A DNA stretch of 64,000 nucleotides, taken from Paraescarpia echinospica. Taxonomy: Eukaryota; Annelida; Polychaeta; Sabellida; Siboglinidae. The position numbers and the translations under genes are program-made. The DNA lies in the NCBI GenBank assembly GCA_020002185.1, contig CM034542.1:56053280-56117279 (forward strand), in the 5' to 3' direction. The first letter of the stretch is position 1. Every line of letters begins with the position of its first letter. Below the pieces are notes generated by a model, which searched no databases, was not told the origin of the DNA, and saw only the letters and a program-made list of their open reading frames with translations. This document shows positions 38,001 to 50,500 of the stretch, piece after piece.

Positions 38001-41000
38001 AGTTCTGCATATATTTTGTGTGTCATCTAATGGGCCCATTGGGGTGGTTCGTAGATTTTTTTTTTTCTTCCAAAATCCATCTTGAGGTCACAATTTTAAA
38101 ATGGCACTTATCGCTGTGATATTTGTGACTGAAATTTTGGGCCCCTTAGGGTGTTTTTTTTAATAATTTGTCCGGGGTGTTGGGGATCTTGGGGTTCACA
38201 TACATAGGATTGCTTTTTCCCCAGGTAACACCGGTTAACTGGAATAGTTGTTGGTAAATGGAACAACCTTTCCACAGTAATTGTTGCAATGCAAAGACAA
38301 ACTTAGTTAAAGTTTGAGTGGACAGGTCGAGCCCTATAAATGTAATATAAAGTTTGTTACAAAGGACCAGATTTTCATATTGGTTATGAGTTTAAATTAA
38401 CGTTACATATCTTACTAAAGCTTCTATTTTCCATTTTGAGATGTCCATAAAAGTATTGTATTAACTGATTTCTGCCTCCTCCGTGAAGAGCTCTGATGAC
38501 AACTTGAAGTTGTTCGAGTGGTGCGACGGCCCCCTAGTGTCAGCGATGAAAGAAGGAACGATGTTTCTTGTCGACGAGATCTCGCTGGCAGACGATTCGG
38601 TGTTGGAGCGACTCAACAGCATTCTCGAGCCGGAGCGCACACTGGTGTTGGCCGAGAAAGGCGGCGGTGATGGAGCTCAGAGTGAAGTTGAACAGATCTG
38701 CGCCAATGAAGCGTTCCGCATCGTGGCGACCATGAACCCTGGTGGAGATTACGGCAAGAAAGAGGTCAGTCGGCAGGTTACATGACACGCCATGTGACTT
38801 TCTGTGCATTGTTGATGTGGTTTAAAATGGTAGACTTATTTTAGAACAGTTTTGTGTCAATTCCTGTGATGTTGTTACCAGTTTTGTGCAGGTGCTGCCT
38901 GCAGTAAAACTGCATGATAACAGTACACCGTTTCTTATTGTGACAAATAAACTGGTCTGAATACTGCAAAATAAAAACATGTTAGCAGTACATTTGGTAA
39001 CAAGCTTTTATGCAAAGTTCAGTATTGTTTTCATTTGGAAATTTGCACATTTGTTACTTTGGTAAGATGTCGTGGCCAGCAGACTTGTTAGATTTACAGC
39101 GTAATTCTTGTTGTGTCATAATAAGAAATGGCTATCAGTGATTGCCTGATGGATTTCAATACTTGAGATCGACATGTCCAAAAGTATAAGAGTGATTTAG
39201 AGGTATGTAATTGTTATAAAAGTGAACTTCATTGATAGCAATGTGGCTGATAGTTCTGAGTTCTGAGCTGAACATAAGAAGGAGAAGAAGCTATCATCAT
39301 AATCTGGCAGAAACCATTTTGAGTATTTTTGTCAAAAAACACTTCACCTCTGGTGTATGTCCATAATCGGTTTCCTACACCTGAGCTGGAAAGTTGATGG
39401 TTCCATGCCTCTAGACTAACAGTAATTTTGAATATTGTTGTTAACCCCTTTCCTCCCTCTGCAGTAATTTTGAATACCGTTGTTAACCCCTTTCTTCCTC
39501 TGTATTAATTTTGGATACTATTGTTAATCCCTTTCTTAAGTCTGCAGAAATTTTGAGTACTGTTGTTAACCCCTTTCTTCCTCTGTAATAATTTTGGATA
39601 CTATTGTTAACCCCTTTCTTAAGTCTGCAGTAATTTTGAAGACTGATAACCCTTTTCCTCCCTCTGCAGTTGTCTCCGGCCCTGAGGAACCGATTCACAG
39701 AGATCTGGTGCCCCCAGAGCATGGATCGTTCCGACCTGATCGCCATCATCGAACACAACCTGTCCCCTGGTGTATACCTGAGCAACCAGGAGGACGGAAC
39801 GAGCGGTGTTGGACGGGCCTGCATGGACTTTGTGCACTGGTTCGTCAACAACAACCTTGGGCGAAGGTTAGTCTCTGTGTGTGATAACAACAAGCTGTCC
39901 GTCGTGTGCGTGCATGCGTGCGTGTGTGTGTGTACAATGCACTAACTCTAGAGGTGATCTTTGTAAAAAAGATTTAAATGATATTCATGACCAGAAAATG
40001 TGTGCCATGCCGAAAATCATGACGTTGAAATTTCATGTTCTAATGCTCATGGCCTTTTACGAGATTTGTATTTTGTCGGACTATTTTTTGTAAGTACTTC
40101 ACTCATAACAAATGAGGCTAACACAGAGTCTAAACATAAGAAAAAGAAGAAGGTTTTTGTCTTTCTTGTAAATAGAGTGTACATTTGTATTCAACACACC
40201 AGAACACAACTAAACCTCCATTGTGATCTGTCACAGAGCAACTGTCAGCATTCGCGATCTACTTTCCTGGGTGAACTTCATCAATGTCACTTCCAAGACG
40301 GTCGATTTTGATGGCGTTGACAAAATGGAGGCGGATACAACAGGTCCAAACCGGTTAGAACCGGCTGTGGCCTATGTTCATGGGGCATGTATGACCTTCC
40401 TGGATGCACTGGGGTCAGGTAAATATACTGAAGTAAATGTCTTGTTTCTTTCCATATAGCCATGTCTCTAGGTGATGGTGTAGATATATTATTTTTTAAT
40501 AAAAAAAGAAAAAAATGGGCTATAGTAGTTTAGTTGTGTTACAACTTAGAAAATGATACTGTAATATTTCATAATAACATATTAGTAATTAATGTATGTT
40601 ATGGGGAACATGATTAGGAACTATTACCCCTGTACTTTCTTCATTATGGCAAATGTTTTAATGTTTTACATTATATCGTGTTCTATGTTTTGTTCTCCTG
40701 GAAGTAATGAAACGAATTTGAATGACATCTATTGCGTACCGTGATGTTATAAGTTCTGCTCTGCTTGCCTTTAAAATCTGCTAGTTGAAAGCATATGCAT
40801 ACATATATGTGACCCATCTTAACAAAATGAGTCGCATGTAGGAAATTTTTAATATTGAGTTATCAGTGGCGTTGGAAAGAGCAGAATCTCTGCTTTCACA
40901 TGCTGTATCATGTAAGAAGATATCATAATACTAACTGAAGTTATGGCTTAACAAACACATGTGGGGTAGAAACATTCAAACCCAGAAAACGGCCATCAAA

Positions 41001-44000
41001 GTTGATGTAAAATATTCGTTATGTTTCATGAAATGTACCTTAGTTGCCGTGGACAGATCTAGCTAAAATTTTGTGATCGTCAGGCTCGCTTCCATCCGTT
41101 AAGTCTTCCAAAAAATACTCAATCAAACTGTCAATCTGTGCGCGATCACTTCCATCCGAATTTAACAGCTTCGCCACGTTAAACGCCATTCTTCACGTCT
41201 TCTTAATCGTTATCTGGGTCAGCAGTGACGCGATTAAATACATTGTGCGCATGCGTGTGTTTACAGATTATGTAAATGACCCATCACTGAACCAATGAGA
41301 ACAGTTGCCTGGGTCACGCAGTTGCTGTTGCTACCACGTGATCCAAATTGTTTACATAGCTGGCGTAAACAGGGGGCGTCTTCCAAGCTCTCTGGAGGTC
41401 ACAGAATGTAGTTATTAGCACATTTATGTCCATATATAGGAAGATGACGCATCAAGCTTCGTGGTGATATCCCATATGTTAGGAGCATCCAAAAATTAGC
41501 AGTTGCGAACGCGCGCAATTACTGGCATTTTCGGCGTTATTTTAAGGAAATCGAGCGGAACACTTCGCACAGCTCTACAAAAATCGCTTTAAAATACACC
41601 AAAGAATAATTTTCAGGGGAAATCTCAAAATCGATGGATTCGCGATTTGTCCACATAAACGGCATTTACGGAAAATCAGATTTGCCGACATCCGACTCAT
41701 TTCGTTAAGATGGGTCACATATATGAGAGTATGCTGCACCGGCACGATGCGGCATACATGTTTTTGTGCGGGCAACAATGCAGACAAGTGATGATTGGCC
41801 CAGTGGATTATTCTAATTATATGCTAATTCAACTTAGCCGTGGGCGCAAAGGACCAATCGGCGCATAGTAGTAGCGCGCAGTTGTAGCGCGCGCTAGAAG
41901 TTGGCCACTTTGGTTTGAGAGAGCAAACTATTCGGTTGAGTTTTGCGTCCCTCCCATCCCACCCACTTCTATAGAGTTTAGCATTAATAACACATGTGCA
42001 TCATTAGTGGAAGAGGGGTCGTCAGCATATCTCAATGCTTTCCCCATTTTCTTAGTTCAGGTGGACAATGTGTTCACGGGGTTTTGATGCGGAGACAGCT
42101 CGCTTCTCTTCCACTGATGATTTTAGTTAGGTAGGACAGGCATAATCGACCCCACTTTTAAGGTTTAGCCTCAGTTATATATAGTGTAATGCGTCAGCGG
42201 GTAGTGTTGGTTTTAGATTTGGTGTGGTTGACTGGTGTGCTTGGCTAGTATTATACTGTGCAGTAGGTCTATGGTGATTTTAGCAGTAATGACATTGTTT
42301 GATATATGATATCATGTATACCAATACTGCTTGTTTTATGTGCCGAAATGTGGGCTCGGTCAACCTGAGGTACAGGAGACTAGCATGGGCTCAGTCACAG
42401 GCCTGGCCTTGGGATGTTGAGCCCACATTTCTCTCTTATCACGTTAATAAATAAACGTCATTCATTTGGCCTTTTTTCATCACTATATTGGACTCTGTGT
42501 TGTTGCTTGCATAAACATTGATATATATATATATCTGAATGTTTTATAAACACAAAACAGAATACTAGAATATTGTGACACCATGACATGTTGTTTGCAC
42601 CTACTACAGGAGTAACGGGTAGGAGTGGCATGTCATCAGCAGCAGCCAAGTCCACGTGTCTGCAGTACCTGTTGAAACAAGTGGTCAGTTTGACTGGACA
42701 GCAGTGGGATGTCCACTCTCTCGGACTGACCACCTCACAAGATGAATGTGTCGTGTCCAAGCGGTCAGTGGTGGTGACCAGTGACTCATTGGTCATCTGG
42801 CCATTCTCTGTACCCAGAGGTAAACATCCTCTTTCTCATGGCTGTTGGATTTGATTAAACTGTATATTCAATTTAAATAATAATATATACTGTATAATTT
42901 AATTTAAATACTAAGAAATTAGACATCTGTTTGTTATATTTAATTTAAATATTAAGAAAATAATATGTTGTTTATTTTATGTATACAGCGTGTGTATACA
43001 TATATATTTTGAGAAATTACATACAATTGTTGACATTGTGGACATGTCATTTTGGAAGTCTATCTTGAAAGGACATAGATAAGCTAGAAAGTCTGTAACA
43101 TCAGAGATATTAGGAACAGGGAGATGAGACACTCCAGTGCGCATGTATGGACGCTTTTGTGATGTTATTTTCACAGCGCCCTCCCGTGCTTACGAGTACC
43201 CGGGACGAGTACATAAACACTGTGGGTGGGGCACAATATCTTGTCTTTCACCCTTCCCTCCCTCTGGTGGTAGACTATATTCACCAGAGTAGGTGTCACC
43301 AGTAGGTTGGATTTAACTTCACATCTCAGTCACCAGATACAGCACTGTAAATGTGACGTGCTGTATTTCCACTTGGGATTGAAGAATGCCACTAGTCTAG
43401 GAACAAATCTCAAAAGAGCTCTAAGGGTTACAGAATACAACTTTTTGTCAGCATGTGTGGAAAAATGAGGCACGCAAGTGCAGCAAATTTTAAATCAATA
43501 CAATAGGCAAAATTGAAGTGAAAGCACAAAAATACCAAATTATATTAACATTTTAGTTAGGTTTCGTGACCGAAGGTGTACAATAGTTCAAAACAATTAT
43601 TTACATATGTGGCGCATGACAACTATTTTTACATCAAAAACTTCCAAATTCATTTCCAACTAAAACAACACTAGATTTTTCTGACAAATGATGTAATATA
43701 TTGTATACACAACCAAAATATTAACCCTACCCCCTTATTTTTCATAACCGTCGACCAAGAACATAATCGGCAATATATGTACTAATTACAAGGCTAATTT
43801 TTGTGTCAAAATATTTCGAATGATGAGATGTATTTGTAGTTAATGCTCATGTACATATTGTAGACGAAAAAAAACATAACATATGCTAAAATGTATTAAC
43901 AATTTGGTTTTGTTTCGTGAAGGGTGGGCATTAGTTGAAATCATTACTTACACATCTGGTGCATGACAATTATGTTTAATCTCCCAACAATCCCAGTTCA

Positions 44001-44485
44001 TTTCCAAATAAAATAACACTAGATTTTCTGACAAACAATGTAATATTTTGCATAAATAAGCGAAACACTAACCCTACCCCCTTAATTTTCATAACCACCC
44101 TCTTCAAACACAATCGTCTATATATCCACTATTTACAGGGCTACATAGCTAATTTTTATTTCAAAATGTTACATCCCCAGGCAGCACACCACTCGCTTCC
44201 ATGGCGTGCCACCATTTGACTGCGCTTGTGTACTTGTAAGCCGTTGGAGGGCGCCACATGTACTGGGTCGCGTCATAATAGCATCTCCCTATTCCCAATA
44301 TCTCTGGTAACATACGGTATGAACTTGAAAACCGGTAAGAACCCTTAATCAACAACAAATTTTGAAACAATAAAGGCGTTACTTCTTTCTTCCGAAGGGT
44401 TGTAAATTAATCACTGAAAGTTTGGCGCCCGAGATGCAAACCGTCTAAGAGAAAAACATTAACACACACACTCACAACGCACGCG

Positions 44486-44516
<31 letters not shown>

Positions 44517-47500
44517 ACATTCGATTTATAGTTACATTACTATCATATCATTTGCTGTCACACAAAATCATACACATTACCTTGACTGCTGATTGCAGGA
44601 CCGAGGACAGACGTTGCTGCTGACAACTACGCCCTAGATGCCCCCACGACCTACACGAATGCCCAACGATTGCTGCGTGCCCTCCAGTTACCCCGCCCCA
44701 TCCTTCTGGAGGGGTCTCCGGGGGTAGGTAAGACGAGTCTTGTAGCAGCCATAGCAAAGGCAGCCGGACATCACCTTGTACGCATCAACCTGTCGGAACA
44801 GACGGTAAGTGGGGTCAGACCGCTATTAGAATCTGTTGTCAGTGGGCACAGACCATTATTAGAATATGTTGTCAGTGGGGACAGACCACTATTAGAATAT
44901 GTTGTCAGTAGGCATAGACCGCTATTAGAATCTGTTGTCAGTGTGAACAGACCACTATTATAATCTGTTGTCATTGGGGACAGACCGCTATTAGAGTCTT
45001 GTCAGTGGGGACATACCACTATTAGAATATGTTGTCAGTGGGGACAGACCGCTGTTAGAATCCTCAATGGGCACAGTCCACTATTAGAGTCCTCAGTGGG
45101 CACAAACCGCTATTAGAATCCTCAGTGGGGACCGACTGCAATTAGTATCCTCAGTGGGGATAGACCACTATTAGAATCATTCCAACAATGTCTCTTGAAG
45201 CCGCACTGGTAGTCCTACACAGTTGCATGTATGCACACATGAAAGCACACACATATTTCTACAAAATAGTAAGTATATGAATAAATAACAGTCAAAGTCG
45301 AAATTGTGTTCGATTGAACAGGTCTGCCAGGAAGTAAAGCGTAAAACTCTTTGAGCAGTCCTAAGGACTAGATACTATGCTGTATAAGAACTTACCTTTT
45401 TATACTTTTTGACACATTTGTCTGATTCTGATTGTCGCTGCTTGTAGGACGTGACAGACCTGTTTGGAGCAGACTTGCCCGTGGAGGGTGGGAAAGGGGG
45501 GCAGTTCGCATGGCGCGATGGTCCCTTGCTTCGTGCCCTCAAGGCAGGCCACTGGATTGTTCTCGATGAGGTATACCACTGTACATATAGCGATTTATCG
45601 TACTCACTTAAGAATACGGTACGCTTAACAAATGTTTGAGAAAATATGTCAAAAAAAAGCATATGTACCCCCATTTTCTGGGTTTCCTGGATCTAGGTAT
45701 CTCGGCAGACATAACTGGCAAGCGATCTATGCATCCATATATGAACAAAAGTACACCAGAACACAGTAAAGTCTGGTAGTTTAGGTCGACGTTTTGATAT
45801 TTTTTTCACCACTGATCTTTGAATATAGTGTGTCATTGGTAGAAATTAAATTACAGTGATGGATTCAGCAGTGAATGTTGGCATTGAGATTGCTGTTAAA
45901 CGGCATGTATGCTTAATAGAACGAATACGGTAATTCACTTGGATTCACTTTTGAAGATGTGCAATTATAATTCTATTGAAGTGACCATTCTCGATGAGGT
46001 GGACATGTACCGATTTAATTCTGTTGGATATACTTTTGAAGACATAATATTTTGTGAAGTGTTGTAGTTATAATGCAGTTTTTACGATGTTTGTAATTGA
46101 CAATTGTAACTGAAATTAACCTTGACTAGGGTCACAAGAAGACGGCATCTAACTTTAAATTATTATTTTGTGTATTCGCTTATGTTGCTGTTTGTGGCAA
46201 AATTAAATTTGATTTGATATATTAATGCATTTGCATGTACTACAATGAGTACAGTTCAATTAAACCAATGTTTTCTGTGTTCATAAAACTGAGAGTAAAA
46301 AGAGACACTTGTCTTTAACTAAAACAAGAAATGCTGCATACATTCTCTGTATTATACAACATATTTTGCTTTACAAATCAAACTTTTTAATAGTTTCTCG
46401 ACCATCCCCTCCTAATAGTGGTTTTGAATGAGATCATAACGATAACTTCATATTTTATAAACAATTGTATCAAATTTGAATTGTACCGAGATGCAACTGA
46501 AACTTTTAAACACATGCGAACCACTGCTTCGAAGGGCTTGGGGAGAGAGCATATTAAAACTGGTTTTATTGCTTTTTAGACAACTCTGTATAATGTGCAC
46601 TATTCGATTCATATCGTATGTATTCAAACTCTAAAAAATAATAAAATTATCAACTGTCCGAAAACATACGTGTAGAATGAACAAAAATAATACACTGTTT
46701 GGATACTTACATAGGCGAACGAATCCTGATATGATGCCATCCCCATTTTACTACCCTAGTATTAACAGGCTTCTGTAACGTCATTATAGTTACCTCCTAT
46801 GTCATTGTCCGATTACATCGGAACAGAAATATAATTATTTTACAGAGGTGTCCGTAAATTTAGGGTTCATAAAGTAATGATTTTTGTGAATTTGTTGGCT
46901 CTCAAAAACTTACAATGTCCAAATGTATACAGTGTTTACAGTAGTCTGAACATGGAGACATTGCAAAGGCTGTGTCTATGTTTCAGTTGAACCTGGCCTC
47001 CCAGTCCGTACTCGAGGGTCTCAACGCATGTCTGGATCACAGGGCTGAGGTGTATGTGCCCGAGCTGGGGAAGACATTCCACGTGGAGCACGGGAAGACG
47101 AGACTGTTTGCGTGTCAGAACCCTCTGAGTGAGGGAGGAGGGAGGAAGGGACTGCCCAAGTCATTCCTCAATCGCTTCACCCAGGTAGGGGAAGTTTGGT
47201 CAGTACGGGAAAAATAGCTGTTATTTATTTTCCTGTTTGACATTTACTGAAAACGCCATTGTGTGAAATATCCCTGTTTCCCCATGTATTTGATGTGAAA
47301 TATGAAAGTATGAGGTCCGTATATTCAAACATGATGTCTAACATGTTATCACAACTGTCCACTAGATGGCACCACTGCACAATGCAGTATTGTGCTGTTA
47401 TTTTGGGTTTGGTTGACTTGGAGTGTCAGTCTACTGGCGGGTTTGGCCGACTTGAGATTTAATGGCCGAGACATTTGGTATAATACTGGCAATAGGGTTG

Positions 47501-50500
47501 GATCAAATTACGTAGTTGTAACTGATTACAAGAAAAACACTATTTGTAATGAATTCTTGGTTTGACATTATGTCGTAATTGTTGGGATTGGATTCAGTTA
47601 TGTAAATTGTTGCTGATCACAAGAACAATCCTGTATTTATAATGGATTCTGGATGTGATATTACTGTGACTAATTGATTTATTTTATGTATTTGCAACAA
47701 TTAAATAAAATACAATTAATTACACAATTTTTTAAATCGCAAACTTCACCTGAAAAATCCTATCACAAGTGCTGTCCAGACATTTTTATTAATTTATACA
47801 AAATGTCCGTATTCTTGTTGAATCGTTGCAACTAAAGCCCCTGATTCTGACTTACCACCAGGTGTACGTAGAGCAACTCTCGAGGGCCGATCTTCTGTAC
47901 ATCACTGGCACCCTCTATCCGCAGTTACCAGGAGATGCGCTTGTGAAGATGGTTGACTTCAATAACAAAGTAAGGACACCCAGCCTGCTCTCATTCAGAA
48001 AATGCATTTCTGTAATATAGTTTTTATACAGATTGTTGCCGATTGCAGCTGAATTTGTTGATTAACCCATTGCAGATGAAATAATCTTAATAAACTGTTG
48101 CTTTTAGGTGTACCACCAGACTATGATTGAAGGACATTGGGGCCGCAAAGGCAGCCCATGGGAGTTTAACCTGCGTGACATCTGCCGATGGTGTGATTTG
48201 CTTGTTCAAAACCAGGTAACGTTACATCTTCAGTTCTGCTATGAACAGTCACCGATATGTTTGAGAAAACTGAACTGACCTTTACGCTTTCCATTGATCA
48301 TCTTCATGCCTTATAAGGCTTCCACAAGAGTGCACTGTTCTGTTTCCCTAAAGAGGCCCTTTTTCTCTGGGGTGTTTCTCAAATAATGCTAACTGATGTT
48401 TTATGGACATTTTATAACATTTACAAAAATGTTTTAAATTAGGACACGTCAATCAAAAAGTAAAGTTATGTTCAGTTTGACTGGGTGTTTCAAAATGGCT
48501 TCTTTATGTGTAGATGTTCAGTTGTTTGGTAATAAATGCAGCGGTATGAGCCATGTTGATATGGGGGTTGGCAGTGGCCACCAACTTGTTTTGGGGCCAA
48601 CCTTCCATCTTCCACCTGTTTTGGGACTAACCTCTCATCTCCCATCTGTTTTGGGACCAATCTCCCACCTGTTTTGGGACCAACCTCCCATCTCCCACCT
48701 GTTTTGGGACCAACATCCCATCTCCCACCTATTTTGGGGCCTACCTCTCATAGTCCACCTGTTTTGGGGCCAACCTCCCGTATCCCACCTGTTTTGGGGC
48801 CAACCTCCCATCTCCCAACTGTTTTGGGGCCAACCTCCCATCTCCCACCTGTTTTGGGGCCAACCTCCCATATCCCACCTGTTTTGGGGCCAACCTCCCA
48901 TCTCCCACCAGTTTTGGGGCCAACCTCTCGTATATCCTACAGATATTTATGACCAACTTCTCAATTCCCACACACACGTGAGTATTGATAATGATATTTT
49001 AGATCTTATCAAATAGATGTTATTATGACATGTGCATCTATCTCCAGTCTCATGTGAATCGGTGTCCCAGTCCGCAGAGGAAAGCCATCAGTCCAGTTGA
49101 TACAGGAATATGATTTGTATGTCTGAAACCTTAGGAAGTAAATGAGTGTATTCCCGATGATCAATCCAACCACAGTTTGTATATCTGCTGCTAACGCCAC
49201 CTGGTGGATTGTTTGACACTTTTCTGCATGCTAGCCTAAGGGGGTACATCTTCAAGTATACACTGCTAGAAAGTAATTTACTATGAATTGTGTGTGTACA
49301 TGTGTGTGGTGTGGTGTGGTGTGGTGTGGTGTGGTGTGGTGTGGTGTGGTGTGATGGTGTATGTGTGGTGTTGTGTGGTGTGGTGTGGTTGTGGTGGTGG
49401 TGGTGTGTGTAGGTGCATGGTATGTATGTTTGTGTCTTTAACATGTTTATTCTAGTATAAAGAACATGATATCAATAAATGTATGGTGTGGTGTGGTGTG
49501 GTGTGATGGTGTATGTGTGGTGTGGTGTGGTGTGTTGCGGTGGTGGTGGTGGTGTGTGTAGGTGCATGGTATGTATGTTTGTGTCTTTAACATGTTTGTT
49601 CTATTATAAAGAACATGATATCAATAAATGTGTGGTGTGGTGTGGTGTGGTGTGATGGTGTATGTGTGGTGTGGTGTGGTGTATGTGGTGTGGTGTGATG
49701 TGGTGTATGTGTGGTGTGGTTGTGGTGGTGGTGGTGGTGTGTGTAGGTGCATGGTATGTATGTTTGTGTCTTTAACATGTTTGTTCTAGTATAAAGAACA
49801 TGATATCAATAAATGTGTGGTGTGGTGTGGTGTGATGGTGTATGTGTGTTGTGGTGTGGTGTGTTGTGGTGTGGTGTATGTGTGGTGTGGTGTGGTGTAT
49901 GTGTGGTGTGGTGTGGTGTGGTTGTGGTGGTTGTGTGTGTAGGTGCATGGTATGTATGTTTGTGTCTTTAACATGTTTGTTCTAGTATAAAGAACATGAT
50001 ATCAGTAAATGTGTTGTGTGGTGTGGTGTGGTGTGGTGTGGTGTGGTGTGGTGTGGTGTGATGGTGTATGTGTGGTGTGGTTGTGGTGGTGGTGGTGTGT
50101 GTAGGTGCATGGTATGTATGTTTGTGTCTTTAACATGTTTGTTCTAGTATAAAGAACACGATATCAATAAATGTGTTGTGTGGTGTGGTGTGGTGTGGTG
50201 TGATGGTGGTGGTGTATGTGTGGTGTGGTGTGGTGTGGTGTGGTGTATGTGTGGTGTGGTGTGGTTGTGGTGGTGGTGGTGTGTGTAGGTGCATGGTATG
50301 TATGTTTGTGTCTTTAACATGTTTGTTCTAGTATAAAGAACATTATATCAATAAATGTGTTGTGTGGTGTGGTGTGGTGTGATGGTGGTGGTGTATGTGT
50401 GGTGTGGTGTGGTGTGGTGTGGTGGTGTATGTGTGGTGTGGTGTGGTTGTGGTGGTGGTGGTGTGTGTAGGTGCATGGTATGTATGTTTGTGTCTTTAAC

